Notes under the pieces: generated by a model
Database searches by the model: none
Seen by the model: the letters and a program-made list of their open reading frames with translations, nothing else
What the model was told of the DNA's origin: nothing
NCBI GenBank assembly: GCA_019843655.1
Contig: JACDQD010000003.1
Coordinates: forward strand, 2,854,925-2,918,924
Direction of reading: 5' to 3'
DNA: 64,000 bases
From: Lethocerus indicus
Lineage: Eukaryota; Arthropoda; Insecta; Hemiptera; Belostomatidae
Made by a program: the position numbers and the translations under genes
Shown here: piece after piece, positions 1-12,885 of the stretch
Layout of the letters: each line of letters opens with the position of its first letter
How positions within the stretch are numbered: the stretch's first letter is position 1

Positions 1-37
1 TTGTTCTCTACCAAATTAAATTTTTTGTTCTACTCAC

Positions 38-130
38 CTGCTGACTGAACGCACACGTACAACACACGATTGGTCGCGGTACAAAAACTAGAAAATATAA
101 TTCATTATACCGACCGCCTCTCGCACTAAC
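38..130 (-). other. Candidate minus-strand first exon or promoter edge
   Basis: On the minus strand the sequence GTCAGCAG is followed at position 37 by GTGAGTAG, a strong 5' splice donor. Upstream on that strand are an initiator-like TTCAGT and a CCAAT box in inverted form (ATTGG near 70), in moderately CpG-rich DNA up to about position 160. This is what a short non-coding first exon would look like, with its intron running off the left edge. No acceptor or coding frame is visible, and the exon start is a guess. It could equally be a chance donor. Confidence 0.2.
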
Positions 131-757
131 GCAACTAGCTCGCGATTGCGGAATCGAAGACAAGAAATTCAATTTGAAATTATCTGAGCGAGACCTCGTT
201 ATGCGACCCTTGACCGTCGTAGGAGGCGATAAGACAGACTTTGTATTCAGAACGGCGGTCTCTCGCTGAATAATACCGCGACAATTCTCGATCTATGCGA
301 CATATTTCAGCGGCTTTTATATTTGTACGAAAATATAAACCGAGGGTTAAACTCTGTTCAGGCCGGTAGGGGCGGAAGGTTTGAAATTTCACGGCGGGGC
401 AATGTTCTTGACAGCGTTAAATTCGCTAAGCGACACCCCCTCCCTCGAGAGGGAAATTTTCCCTCACGCCCTCGCTATCGTAGGGAATAGACCCTCATTT
501 ACAAAACTGTTTCAGGAAGGGTCGTAAGGGTAATTAGAGTAATAATCGACAGTACTATTTTATATTAATTTCAGAATCCATTCCGATCTTTAACATGTTA
601 TTGGACATATTGTTTAACCGAAGGCCTTGCACTTGTGTTGTTTGTTATTGTACTCAATTTACTTTCTGTCGTTACGCGGTTTAAAAATAACGCTCCTGTT
701 GTCGGAAATACTGTAATATCGGTACAAAAAACGGGGTAGGTGTCTGGTTTTGCGTGC
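131..757. other. No gene seen; mixed non-coding sequence
   Basis: No supported exon. A small odd-centre palindrome, GAGGGAAA-T-TTTCCCTC, lies at 449-465 in a C/G-run-rich patch. The open frame on the minus strand between 180 and 392 has no recognisable domain. Confidence 0.5.
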
Positions 758-786
758 AATTCCATTCCCTCTCAAGGCTCTCCACC

Positions 787-811
787 GCCCCCACCCCACC
801 CAACCGCACCC
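787..811 (-). other. Potential G-quadruplex (minus strand)
   Basis: C-runs of 5, 4, 3 and 4, separated by short loops, would give a four-tract G-rich strand on the minus side. The call is from pattern only. The segment lies inside dispersed-repeat copy 1. Confidence 0.4.
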
Positions 812-969
812 CTCCACTGGAACAGCTGCAACCGGCTAATCCGGTTCGCGACAAACAAGTGTACACTTGGACTGCAGTTCAAAACTCGCTTAAATAGTTT
901 CGCGTTTATTCATTTTATTGTTCTACAATAATTCTTCTCTCTGTTCCGCTTGCGAAGCCCCAGCTGGAA

Positions 970-998
970 CAGGGGTCGTCAACCCGCCGGCGGGACTG
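970..998 (+). mobile_element. hAT-like terminal motif (fragment)
   Basis: CAGGGGTCGTCAACCCG resembles the CAGGGGTC(G)GCAACCC-type ends of hAT transposons (from memory of the superfamily). Similar strings occur at 11463-11479 and 22085-22102 in reverse orientation and at 8402-8418 and 28937-28952 in forward orientation. I see no matching 8-bp target duplication or opposite end, and no transposase, so at most these are relics. The string falls within the homologous part of the dispersed repeat, which is the best argument that it belongs to a mobile element. Confidence 0.28.
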
Positions 999-1010
999 CT
1001 CCAGACATTG

Positions 1011-4000
1011 TCCACCAATTTACCATTACGACTAATTTACAACCGGAAATAATTGTCCAATTATTATTATTATTATTAATAATTTTATAATTATTTACTG
1101 TTCGTTTCATTAATTACTCTGGCTTAATTTCCGGTGTCATACAATGGCTTGTACAGAATCAACAGGAACAATCAATTACATGTTGGATTTATATGCCCAG
1201 AATCTGACGCCCCGAATGTATTCCTCGAGTCAAAATAAACTGCTAAAGTCCTCTTGGCAATTATCCGGAAACGGACTCTCTTGACCCACATTCGAAAAAC
1301 GGTAAATGGGAAACAGGTTTATTTAAAAAAAAAAAACTCTCCTGTATCCCTGCTAATTTCTCTTTGAAAGATTTTGGCCTCGGATTGCCGTCGTTGACTT
1401 TAGGCTCATAAGGCCGACAACTGCACAGGAATCGTTGAACAAACGCCCCGAAAAATACTTAAAACTGCAAAACCCTCCAGTGAGCTTATTTTCCATTCAA
1501 TCGGGCCGCTGTCATTCGATGCAAAACTCTATCTTGTATAACGTTGACGTTTGTTTCGGAAACATTGTTCTTCTGACATGCCTCTGCATATTAAACGCTT
1601 TTACATCCGGTTGTCTTTATTAAGTTCTACCTTGAAGATGTTTTAGCCTTCAATGCCTCTCTACTGTTGAACAGAACCAAATACTTTTCTGACTAGCTTT
1701 ATATATTCTCAATAAAAAATATCTATTTCTTAAAATTATGAAAAAATTCGAAAATGGTTTAAAACAAATATTTTATAAAACGCCTCGCTATTGCCTTCTA
1801 ATAGTTAGATAGTGTGCTAGTGATGTAAATAGGGCCGCAGTTGCCGCCCCATTTACAGTCGGCCCTAGACACTGTCCCTTTCAGCTTTAATGGCATTGAG
1901 TCAGCACTGGCATATGGGCTATTAAAGCCCATCACTCGCAGCGGTATGACGCGTAGGAGGTGCTCGCCCAGCTAGGTTTATGGCCGCTGGGATTACACAC
2001 GCCTGATGTACACTCAGTGTAAATTCACCTGCACGACTAGGACAATTAACTTCAGTATAACATTAGATTTTTGGTATCAATAACAACTGATGAATACAGT
2101 TAAAAAAAAACATCTGCGGCCTTGTTATGCGGCGCAATACGTTCGGTTCTGTAATCTTGATTGAAGTTACGACGGTAGTCAATTTAATAAATATAAACCC
2201 GCTTTTCAAGTATGTTCTCTAGCAAGAACATTTACCCATATTTTTACATTTAAATTTCCGTTTTTCTTGCGAGTTAATTGATGTTTTTTCAATATCGCTT
2301 AATCCTGCTTTATCATGCGACCACATTATCGACTATTGTAGAATGGTAGATCAATATAAGTTATTTATTTACATTTTATTGAATCGAGAATTAATCGGAG
2401 CTCCGTCTCGAGATGATTCGCTGTGTACGGCAGAAATGAAGCAGCTGAGCGGAAGTTGGACTGTTAAGTCAAGAGGGGGAGGTTGGGGAGATGAGACGGA
2501 CAGCTGTGTCCTAAGCTGGCTCCTGCGGTATTAACAGCTGGGTGGCCATAATGGGCCGTAATGGCCTTCGGTGGACCGCTTCATTAATTATACATCGTAC
2601 GAACTCGTCGGACTCATCGACCACCTCCGGAGTCGAAATGAAACGGAGTCTGAACTGTTGTTGTTCTGCTGGCGGCGACCAGGGCCATCGCTCAAGGTCC
2701 CTTCGCGCAGAAACAGAGAGACGGCCACCACGGTTCGATTCGAATGTTATTGCGTAGCTGGAACCCAACTGTTTATTAGTTCCACTGTATAATTCGAGGC
2801 GTTTTTTATTCCGTACAACTCGTCTTCGGCTGGACCGTCTACCGGAAGAAATTGATACGAAAAAAAAATTAATTCCGAAGTAAAATTAATGCGAAAACAA
2901 TTTAGCGTTCGTTCTCAGACAACTCGAGCCTCCTCTCGGATTCATTCTTGGCATTCGCACGGCTAACGCGAACGGACCATTCACAGAGCGACAGTTGTGT
3001 GTAAATATCGGTCGCGTTTTCTTTGTCCAGCGAGAAAACAGTAAACCACGTGAGAATGTAGGCGACAGTACATATTGCGGGGGTTATAGGACTTGGGAAT
3101 AAAGTGTGGGAAGTAGAGTCGATTTCACGATTCACGTCTTAGCAGTTTTACCGACAGCAGTCGTCCATTTACTGTACTTTACGGTCGCGTGGCCACCAAA
3201 TACGGTCTACGCACGCGGTAGATGGTCAGGCCGGAAATGGCCGATTGTAAAACAGTGGAGGAGTCTGTTGTTGTCACCAGCTGGGCCGTGCGTCATCCGG
3301 CTACGTTTCACGGCCACCAGACAGGGCCGGTCATAAAATCTATTTATATTGACGATTTCAGTTCTCCGATCGGGCGGCCCAATAGAACCGCGTTGGGATT
3401 CCCGCCGTCCCAAAAATGCTGAGAAAAAATTCTGTTCGACCGGACGAACGTCGCCATCGTAAGACCGCCGGTAGGGTCATAGGAAAGTCTTGAAAATTCT
3501 CGAAGATGTGGAAACGCGACAGAAAACCGAGCGCCTCTCAAAGCGGAAGTGCGGTGTTGGAACAGCGGCTTAACGGCGTCTTTGAATTAATCCGTTTGGT
3601 TAATTTAACGTTCCACGATTCAAACCTAGATTCTGATAAATCTTCGCTAGTACCATGAAGTTCTCCAGTCCCGCGCTCAAGACATTATTTCTGAATAACT
3701 TATGACACTGAAACCTTATTCGGGACATATCTCTTCGATAAAATGGACACTGCTATAATTTTTTTTTTCTGGGCGGCATTTTATAAAGTGTAGCTCTCAA
3801 TATTGCCCGGCGAGTCGCTCTTAAATTCTCCACTAATTTCTTAAACATTTTCTCGTCTCCTGCAAACTGCTATTGCCTAAATAGAATCTTAATGGTGCTA
3901 TTATCGTGCCGACACTACGGCAAGCTGTCCAATGCCCGTACAAGACAACAAGCGGTAGTATACGGAATACAAGAGTGGGCGAAACCGTAACAATTGTCAG

Positions 4001-4381
4001 CTAAATAGGCTTAATGTTTCAACGAAGAATCAACATCAAGCCTAACTTTACCTTGTCCTAAGCCTGATGTACGATATAACATATTTTTTTAATTGTTTGC
4101 GGCCTCCTTACGGCGTATTAGCATTTTGCTACCGACAATAGTTTTCGCTATAATTGTTTTATTTCTTCTCGACGATACTTTATTAGTGGTTGCACAGTTG
4201 TACAATTAGTTACATCCGACTTGCCGGCCGTACCAGTTCATTGTTCTCGGGCTGTACAGTTAAGGTTTGCAAACTCTGTCTAATCGGTTTATATCATATT
4301 GCGCCAACTCGCCACCCTCGCCCGCCCCCTACTCAATAATCATTTGTTAGGACGTGACCGTTTAATAAGTGGTACCGGTGG
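1011..4381. other. No gene seen; AT-rich with one GC patch
   Basis: The stretch contains a (TTA)6 run at 1061-1078. A GC-richer patch at about 2440-2760 has open frames on both strands, which argues against any one being real. At 2544-2566 inverted GGCCAT/ATGGCC boxes carry two GCCAT cores of the type bound by Pho/YY1 proteins. Short similarity exists between 2000-2160 and 4060-4130 (GCCTGATGTAC and TGCGGCCT blocks), possibly an old repeat. Nothing else is supportable. Confidence 0.5.
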
Positions 4382-4409
4382 GCGGCGGCCATCGATCATT
4401 CTCCGCCGC
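4382..4409. repeat. GC-rich inverted repeat, 7-bp arms
   Basis: GCGGCGG and CCGCCGC flank a 14-nt spacer containing ATCGAT. The arms are perfect. No neighbouring gene gives it a role, and a short GC-rich hairpin like this can arise by chance. Confidence 0.5.
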
Positions 4410-7400
4410 TCGCCGGTCATTAGTCTTGGTCGCCCACCCCGAGTTTCCTTTTACACTGGTGAAAAACAAAACCGGTTTTTTTCTTCCGCCCGGCGCGTAA
4501 CCCCGGCTATTATTCTTGTTTTAAAGGGAAAACCGGCGGGCCGTTTAACATTTCTTGGAGAGGCAAAAAAGAAAGTGGGACGAAATGCGTTTTGATGCTG
4601 GCAACGACGGATTTTAGAGTCGCGTTAGAAAAAAAAGAAGAAATTAATGAGATAATTGAAAATTCGCTTCAAAGATACAAAGATACTGCCTGCGACGACT
4701 AAATTCAAGTTAACTTTAAATTCCTCCGATGCTTTGCAAGTATTGTGATGTTCAAGAGAGAGCGACGAGGTGTTTCGGTTTGCGGCGCTAAGCCACGCTA
4801 ATAGGATTGCCGGTAGGAACACTTTCGACCTAATTTCTGCCATACCCGGAGCACATTCGTGGAATTCGTTACTCCGTTTACGAGCTGTTTCGGGCTCGTG
4901 TGTACACCCTGCCCCCCGTTTAGCACACGGGGGGGGGAGGGACATATTTAGCTTCGATCGGCGAACGCTAACTGTCCTGATTTAGTTCGCTGGGCGTACG
5001 GCGCGTTCACGTGGACGCGAAAAACGTGTGCATCGACTGTAATAAATTTCGTATCAGCGACCGGCTTTGAAGTCCATGAGAGTTGGAAAGTTCCACCCCC
5101 CCCCGGCCATCGTGGAACGACTCGAGCGATATTCCGTATAATTTAGGAAAGAATCAGTAATGATTAGCGGAAATCACCTGGATGACTACCGAATGTTCCA
5201 GTTTTTTTTTGCAGTTTTAGAAATATCTGTTATCTAGACACGAAGAATATTTACAAGAAGAAGTCCATAAGGAGCGATAATTTCACCAGTTTCCCAGCAA
5301 AACGCCTTTGCCAGCGGCAGGAAAAGAATTAATTATAATACGGCGAGGGAATATTTTCCTCGGCTCAGGGCTGTGTAATATCGATTCGAAGGGGGTCAAT
5401 CAAACAAAGGCCTATTTGTGTAATTAGCCGGCGACTGTTTGCGACGAGTGCAGCCGTTTAAAATAAAACAGAATCTCGCGGTCTGAACATTTGCAGATCG
5501 TGTCGTAATCTGGAGCCCGTAATAGCGAGCCGCGTTATTATGACGCTTTGTTTATCAGGTGCGTGCGTGTATGCGTATCGGGAACATAATAATAATAATG
5601 TTGCGTAACCCGTTGGTTGGTTGGTGTCGTCGCGGTGTCTGTTTCTGTCGCTCCTCTCCCAGCGGAACGATTTCAATGAAATCCAATATCGTATTTTCAG
5701 TGCTAACAAGAAAACGATAAACAGATTTCTACAATATACGCGTATTTGTACGTAGCCACTTGTTTACGTTCGGTACTATTTCTGGCGCAGTGTCAGTATT
5801 GAAAACAATAGGAAATATGAAAACACATGCTGTTCTAAATACGCTTTGTAGTAGCGTAATTCCTGCGATTAATAGCCACCATTTGCCTATTTTCCTTTAT
5901 AAACGACGCTTATACTACTGTATAGATGACGAGATTATATTGACGAGATCTTCAATATTGGCACAACTAATAATATACAATCCAAAACATTGTTTATGTA
6001 CAAACATTTACGCGAAAAATAATCGCACAGTGTTTTCCAACACTTTGCGAAACAGATAACTAAGTGTACGGTAAGACGTATAAGGAAGTGTTTGATCAGA
6101 TCTTAATATTTTTAGACACGTGTCTCTCTCTCAAATCCCATTAACTGGATTTGTCACCAGATAAACGGGGGAGGGCATATATGGCGCACTTATGAAAATG
6201 GAATTCGCTTAATGCCGATTTTCTCCTCCTACCTCTCTCTTTCGAGTTTAATCCGGCCTCGAACCGATGTGATTGCCTGCACTTGACATTCGGTTGATAT
6301 TTCTGTTATTTCTCTAGGATGACACTGTAATAGTTTAGTGGCCAGTGAGCCATCCATCGAAAAGTGTACCAACTATATTATGTATAGCACTGCATATAGT
6401 CTCTCTGTGCTATCTGACGTAAAGACAGTACATACCGTGTTGGACCGAACTGGAAATAGCGCGACAAATTTGTTCATATTATATTTTTATTTTATATAAA
6501 ATAGAATTTTATCAACGCGAAAATACGATGAATATTTTTCTCCGGGCCATACAGGCATAAATTAACGGCAACGTAATAAGGACGATTCAACTCGATACAC
6601 AGGTGAATTTTAGGACAACAGATTAAAAAAAATTTGATATACCCGAGTGGAACAAATATGTATGAATTGGGTGATAATATTATTTTAGGCATAGAAATTA
6701 CAAAAAGTTGTTGAAATTTGATAACAATTCAGATCTTCGATAAGAACGTTTTTTACGTAAATCGATTTAAGGCGGAGTTTTAGAATTACCGCGGGTCGTG
6801 ATAGGACGGAAATTCTGAAAAGGGCGAAAGGGCTTTTTCCGAAGGGAAATCTATAGGGGCGTTGAGCCAGTTTTCGGTCGGTTGCCTGAAACTGTGGGCG
6901 CTCCAAGTTTGAAGTTTCTGAGCCCAACGGTTTCCGCTGTTTGCGGTCGAAAACAAATATCCACGACGTGGAAAATACACGAATTCTCGTACCCGCGGAG
7001 CGGTCGCCGGCACACGAACGGGCCCCGATCATACTTCAACGAACGTCCGGCGGTTTAGCACTGGGCCTGCAGAAATTGTGACATCACGCGGGATTTTATG
7101 TTCCCATTCGCCTCTTTCCGTTTCCCGTTTGCTCCACTGGCCTAAAATATATATAAAGTAATATATAAAGGCTTAATACATCGTTAAATACCTCATACTG
7201 TATTCTCATGGAATTCTGAACAATCATTGACTTCAAAGTCGTACCTCGTGCCCATTGACTTACACTGAATAGTGACAATGCTGATGCTTACGTCCCTCGC
7301 TATATTACCCACTCTCGACCGTGCAACATATTATTTCTTAATTCGTCGTTTCCAAATCGGGCTTACGTTTTTGCACCGTAATAGCGGACTCAGTCCTCAG

Positions 7401-8040
7401 TTGTAAAAAACCTGAGGCGAGGTGTAAAAAACGCATAATTAAAAACGACACATAATCCGAAACTCGAAAATCCGATATTATTATAAAATGAGGTAGGCGC
7501 CCAAGCAAGGAGAGTGTTGTGTGACAGAGGGAGGGTCTCACCGGCCACGTGTCGAGTTTCCAGGCTTCCCCCGGCGGCGACTTTGACATAATTTACGTAT
7601 CAAATGCCCGGTTTTTACATTTAACTTATACTGTAATTTATAGTGTAGTATATTTGTAAACATTCATTGTTTTCGGCGTGTACGGAATGTAGGTATCGTT
7701 TTTCAAATGCAACAATGCTTTTCGATTATAAATCCTGATGCAAAGGTTCGCATCGCAAAATCGTTTTGTACATTGTTCCGTTACAGTCTGAGTTTCGTGC
7801 AGTTCGTACTGTTAATTATTTCGACGGTTTCTCTGTATTAAGTGGTTTAGTTCTTAAACAATGAGGTTATTGTCGTCACTCGAGTGTTTATCATCCCTCA
7901 TTTAGGATTTTCTACGGTTTTATTCTTTTGTCGCGACACTCAGCATTTGTAACTATAACTCTTAGTTGAATGTACAAAAAGAAGAGGTGAGAAAAACAAC
8001 TTTAAATAACGCGACCACTTCATTTTTCGGGTGTCTCTAA
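4410..8040. other. No gene seen; mostly AT-rich non-coding DNA
   Basis: A G9AGGG run lies at 4929-4941 and a C9 run near 5095. A small inverted repeat ATAGCAC/GTGCTAT (arms 7, spacer 16) lies at about 6384-6413. The minus-strand frames between 6685 and 7040 overlap one another in different frames and show no domain. No exon with paired splice sites is convincing here. Confidence 0.5.
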
Positions 8041-8067
8041 GGAATGTCCGGAATGTCAGGCATGTCA
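8041..8067 (+). repeat. Three-copy 9-bp tandem repeat
   Basis: GGAATGTCC, GGAATGTCA and GGCATGTCA follow one another directly. The period is 9, so it does not fit a p53-type pair of 10-mers despite the CATG core in the third unit. It is most likely simple local slippage. Confidence 0.6.
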
Positions 8068-11000
8068 GGAGTGGGTAGGGTTAGGGCCATAGGACGGTGT
8101 GTAATTCGGGAGTGGAATTTGTTGTATTTTTGTATGGCGAGGTCACGGACAAATAATTATAAAATTTTCCTAATTTGTTGCCGGTCTATAACAGGAAAAT
8201 AAATAAAATTGAAAAAGGGAAAAGCCCGTGGAGTTCTCTGCCATTATTCTCTATTTTTAACTAGGGCTTTCTTAATTTAGCCGATTGTCTTTTACAGTTG
8301 TGGTAATGTCAGTTTTAACAAATAATATGTTTAATACTATTTGTATAAATAAACTCACCAATAGGGTGACTAGTGCTGTATACCGGGGTAGTGACCCTCC
8401 CGGCGGTCCTCAACCTCTGTCGGCGGCCGACACTCTTTCCAGGACTAATTAAAGTAGCGGGGCATCCGCAATAATTAATAAATCGGGAGAGAAGGAGTTG
8501 AGTTTCCCAGGGCAGGGCCCCTTCCCAGGATCATTATCCTTGCCGGCTGCTCTGTCTTATCTCCTGAGGCCGTCCACCCCAACTGCAGACCTGGACATCC
8601 TTCTTCCACAGCCTCAAGATTAGTCCACTGTACGATTTCAGTTGCAAAACCAGAATTGAGTTCTCCATTATCCCTAATTCAATTTGAATTGTTGCTTCTC
8701 AGGGTATTGAATAATGAGTCTATATTATTCCGGACACTGTTTAATTCAATACTGAAATTCTTATAAATTATATAAATCCGTGGGTCTCTTACCTATCCTA
8801 TTCTCCCGCTTATTTGGTTTGGGGCTGGACCGGTTTCGGTTCCTCGATTTCAGTTATATTATGCTTTATTTTATAATGTAGCATATTGTTTCGGAGATAG
8901 TGTTGCCTTTTAACGTCAGTAGTTTGGTGCACTAGTGAGAGATGTTTGGCGCTTATATGATTTTGTTAAATTAATCTTTTAGCGATAGATTGAACTGCAT
9001 TACAAAAATAGAAAAATACAGTAAGCCAAGACTGGACGAAATTGATAAATTATAAAAATAAGAAAACGCCTAATAATTCTAAACATTCGAAGTACAGATT
9101 ACAACAATTTAAAGTGCAAACAACTGATATGAAAGAGAAGCAAAACACCTACTTATACAATAGAGACAAAATTTTCAATAAACCCTCATTTGGTCGGAAT
9201 ATTTTTGTGGAGTGTTTTTGATGTCGCACCGGCATGACTTTCCTGTCAAAACTATTTTAAGTTAGTAGCTAACCACATCCATATACATAACCATAAAAAT
9301 AAAACCATATTTCTAGCTTATATACTACTACAATCAAATACTAAATCTAATTGTTACTAAATCGAATGAAACTAGAAGAACATAAAACTGACATGCTTAT
9401 CGTAGCCAATTTCAACACGAGCAATTTACTAAATTTAATATGTAAATTATTTTGATATATCGGGTCCTTGGACTTGTAGTATGTAATACGGGAGGAGCGG
9501 GTAGCCTCGTAAGTAATGATCCCCGCAGTTGATTATATGCTGGGCGTATTATCGTGTGTGAGATATTACGGTGCAAAATTTCGAGCTCGTTCTTAGAGAC
9601 TATATTAAGTTACGGGCGCAAGTGATACGTTTTAGCTGTTGTCGTCGGCTTTCCATTTAATTTGGGGAAATCTATTGCGGTGTATTTAACCCAATTTAAC
9701 GTTTAATTTAATCTAATATGGGTATTTTTTGTGATTTTAAGTTGAAATGATATGTCGGCAGAGATTATTGTATCTGTTCTTTGTTCTGGATTCTGCATGT
9801 TGGATATGGCATTAGGTATAATTGGCTATAGTAGAGTTTCCCCGCAATCAAAAATGAGATGGTACAGGTTATTCATTTCCTACTTACTCTGCGATTATAA
9901 TAGATACATTTCAATTACAAGTTCTCAAGTTAAGTTATTTGTTTTACGGGAGGTCTTGAAGCGGTTTTAAATTGGCCCAATGTTTTCTAAATCAGTCCGA
10001 CCGAGGCGGTGAGCGTGTCAATCAATCCTTTTTATGGAGTTTTTTTTATGGGGTGGTTTGGAGGACTCCTCCTGGAAGTCTGGGAATAGACCGGCCGCGC
10101 TCCGAACTATTTTTTGCTCCACTTCGACGCCCTTCCGTTGACAGAACGCCAGAGGACAAAATTCTTTTTACAGCCACCGAGTGCAGGGACATTTTTGTTT
10201 TTCGAACCAGATGCAGCTGCCAAATGTGCAACGCCACTGTGTCACTTTTCCGAGCACGGCACTGTGCATATATTACCAAGTAACCGCATTTTATTTCATC
10301 GACGGATTTTTAGTGTGACATTATTTATTATGAACTTTTTCGCAGTTGCAAATAACTAATCCATGCTGCCATCCATGCCTAATCCAGAATAGAAGAATTC
10401 TGTATATTAGTTTCAATTTTTCTCTGCCACGTTTCCAGTTTTTAGTGCTAAAACAAATCCAATCGTTTATATTATTTTATTTATATTTATTATAAAACAA
10501 TAAATGTCATTTGTAAAATAATATAGCGAAGTAGTGAGACTAAGGAAGGGACGATATTTCGTCCGCATTAGGTTCGATTACAGGTTCGCGACATGATTCC
10601 CTGCTGTGCTTAGTATAAGTGGCTTGGAGTGGCTTCAGTCCCCCTTCGGAGACGGTATCCCAGTGTACAGCAGCTAGGTGTGCGGTTACCGGATGGGCGA
10701 GAGGCGGTCACAGAAGTCACACTCGAGTGACGAGAGTCAGGTTGGGGAATGTACTCCTCCTGGTTTCCAAATACGCATGTGGCCGTATATACGTCCCAAT
10801 TCAATATTACTACAACAATTAATAAAATAGAATTATAACATTTTCGGTTGTTTCATTTGATAGATACTGAGATTAAAAATGGGAATATAAGAATCACAGA
10901 GCAAGCTAAACGCTAAATAAATTCGTAAACTTACGGTGTGTTACATTAACAATTGTGCAGTGTCCAAGGCCAGCTGGCTGGCGCTTCCTCCATTTTCAGT

Positions 11001-12837
11001 ATTAATTACTCCCCCAGCTGATTCTCCGTTTTCTGCAATGCCGGTGTGGAAATATCCACTATTGTGTTATGTTCTCGGCGAGACATTAATCCGCACTTAA
11101 TCGAGACGCCGCCAGATTAGACCGTTAATACGATTGCTTCGAGGAAACCTTACTGGCGCAAGAGGATCCTCCGGAACTCGAGGAGCCGTCGGCGTTCACG
11201 GATGGGAGGCCAACCGTACGGTCGCGAACTTTTTCACTCTTTTGTGTTCACCGAAGCTTAGGTAGGCCCCAGTGTCGAGAAGTCGAAACCTGTCTCCGGT
11301 CAATGATATTCCGAACTCTCGCGTGCCCCTACAGAAATACCTTAAAATAAATTACCGGTTGTTACCTCAGTGTGGCCGTTGGAGCTTGTCCGCGTTGGCG
11401 GATGCTATTTTTACACCGACCCCGAAACGCATAACCTATTACGACTGCGGTGCAGCTTAAGCCGGGTTGAGGACCCCTGCGGACCCTTTGCCCACGGGGT
11501 TACGTCACGCCCCTCTCAAAAAATCATTACCGAACTCGGTCTTCCTCAGTTGCGTAAGCGGCCTAGACTTATCGATCACGATTTTCTATAATAAAATCCG
11601 CGATTATATTGGCGGCGTGGCTGAGCCAAATTGCGCAATTCGGATTGCGCGGAAGCGAAGCGGAGGAAAATAAGACAAATTGCAGTGCACCGCCCCTTCA
11701 TAACTGGGGCCCGGTTTACTATCTCTTCACCCGGTGGCCAGCAATAACTTAAATCTCTCCCGCGGCTTCCTGAGAAACTTATATTGAGGAAGTGATATTT
11801 TTAGAAATTTTGCAGCGCCGCCGTTTCTGTGAGCGGACGGAATAAAATTCGTCCGGAAAAAGATGCGTCCCAATTCTCTGGAAATATTTCTGATAAGATT
11901 ACGGCAGATATTAATAAATAAAAAAGCGGAATACGAGTCATAAACGTAGATGTAATTGAAACGAATATGCGATCCAGACGTAGCATTTCATTTACATACC
12001 CGTGGGGATATATACGAAACATATCCTAATTAATAAACCAAATGTCGAAAGGAACGAAATTACCGACAAGTAACACCGTTGAAGTAATCCCAGAACAAAT
12101 ATTCTTTATTATATGTACACATAGAGGAAACGTGAAATATCTGTGATAGTGCAAACAGGTTGATCCTACGACCAAATAGGCGTGCTGGGGTAATCATAAT
12201 TAAAAATGATGTCCTCCAATTGCGGCTGGAGTGATCTCGTGGAGCTTTCATATCGGGCGAGGTGACTGTCGCTTTTAATTTGTCGGAAATTTCAGATTGA
12301 ACCGATACAAGATTATATCAGAGAGACTAGAAAATATCAAGTGGATATAGAGAGAAAGGCGGAAGTGGGAGCGAAAAGGAAATATGCGGATTGAGTCGAA
12401 CGGAATGAAGATGGAAAGTGGTGTCCCGGGCAGGTGACACAATGCGGCCGTCGCGACTCCTCCATTTCTCGGCAAGATAAAGCCTCGCGCTGTCCACCCT
12501 CTTCGAGAGTTCCGCATGCCGCGGGCACAATGTCTGAAACGTCTCCGTTCAAAATAGACAATAGGCAAAGTACTATTCCCAGCCAACGGCCGATCCGTTT
12601 CTGTTTAATACCGCGATGGCAGCACTCTTGCTCTAGTGGCGCATAAATATATATGGGGCGAAAGGAACATGTCTCATGGTGCGTTATAGTGATACTGAAA
12701 TAACAAAATTCCCTTCGAACGATTACAGTTCAAATTCAATTTTTCGCTTGTAACTTTCGCTGTAAAAATTAACAACCATCTCAAAATGAATTTCTTACAA
12801 ATAAGTTCATCCTAATAAAAATGGGACATAATAATAG
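8068..12837. other. No gene seen; motif relics only
   Basis: An hAT-like string lies at 8402-8418 and a reverse one at 11463-11479. The minus-strand CCGAAACCGGTC motif at 8828-8853 is listed separately. The interval 9000-9470 is very AT-rich and empty. The frames at 9972-10359 and 12275-12586 overlap on both strands or in several frames and contain no recognisable domain. Confidence 0.5.
8828..8853 (-). repeat. CCGAAACCGGTC-type dispersed motif, degraded copy
   Basis: Read on the minus strand: CTGAAATCG, five bases, then CCGAAACCGGTC. It keeps the 3' block exactly, and the 5' block CTGAAGATGG is degraded to CTGAAATCG. See the better copies at 16948-16977 and 48464-48492. Confidence 0.45.
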
Positions 12838-12885
12838 AAGGGGGAAAATGAAATCGAATATCCTCCCCTTACGTTTTTCCCCCTT
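12838..12885. repeat. Perfect 11-bp inverted repeat
   Basis: AAGGGGGAAAA (12838-12848) and TTTTCCCCCTT (12875-12885) are perfect complements around a 26-nt spacer. The spacer also holds a CTCCCCTT that could compete for the first arm, so two alternative foldings are possible. No gene context is visible. Confidence 0.6.

Larger units (their letters stand above)
758..1010. repeat. Diverged dispersed repeat, copy 1
   Basis: This stretch matches 28722-28972 in the same order. The shared blocks are a TCAAGGCTCTC block, an inverted-repeat core around TGCAACCGG...CCGGTT, an AAGTGTACA block, then CTGCAGTTCAAAACTCGC followed by TTAAATA, and further right a TCGTCAACC block. The two copies differ by substitutions and indels, so both are old. 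A C-rich segment (787-811: C5, C4, C3 and C4 runs) sits inside copy 1, where copy 2 has a CT tract. The family is not known to me. It could be a SINE, a non-autonomous DNA element or a duplicated regulatory block. Confidence 0.6.

Noticed and set aside
2727..2745. CGGTTCGATTCGAATG, tRNA T-loop-like (box B)
   Set aside because: No acceptor stem, D-arm or anticodon arm upstream at tRNA spacing.
8068..8085. GTAGGGTTAGGG, considered as telomeric repeat
   Set aside because: Less than two units and not the arthropod TTAGG array.
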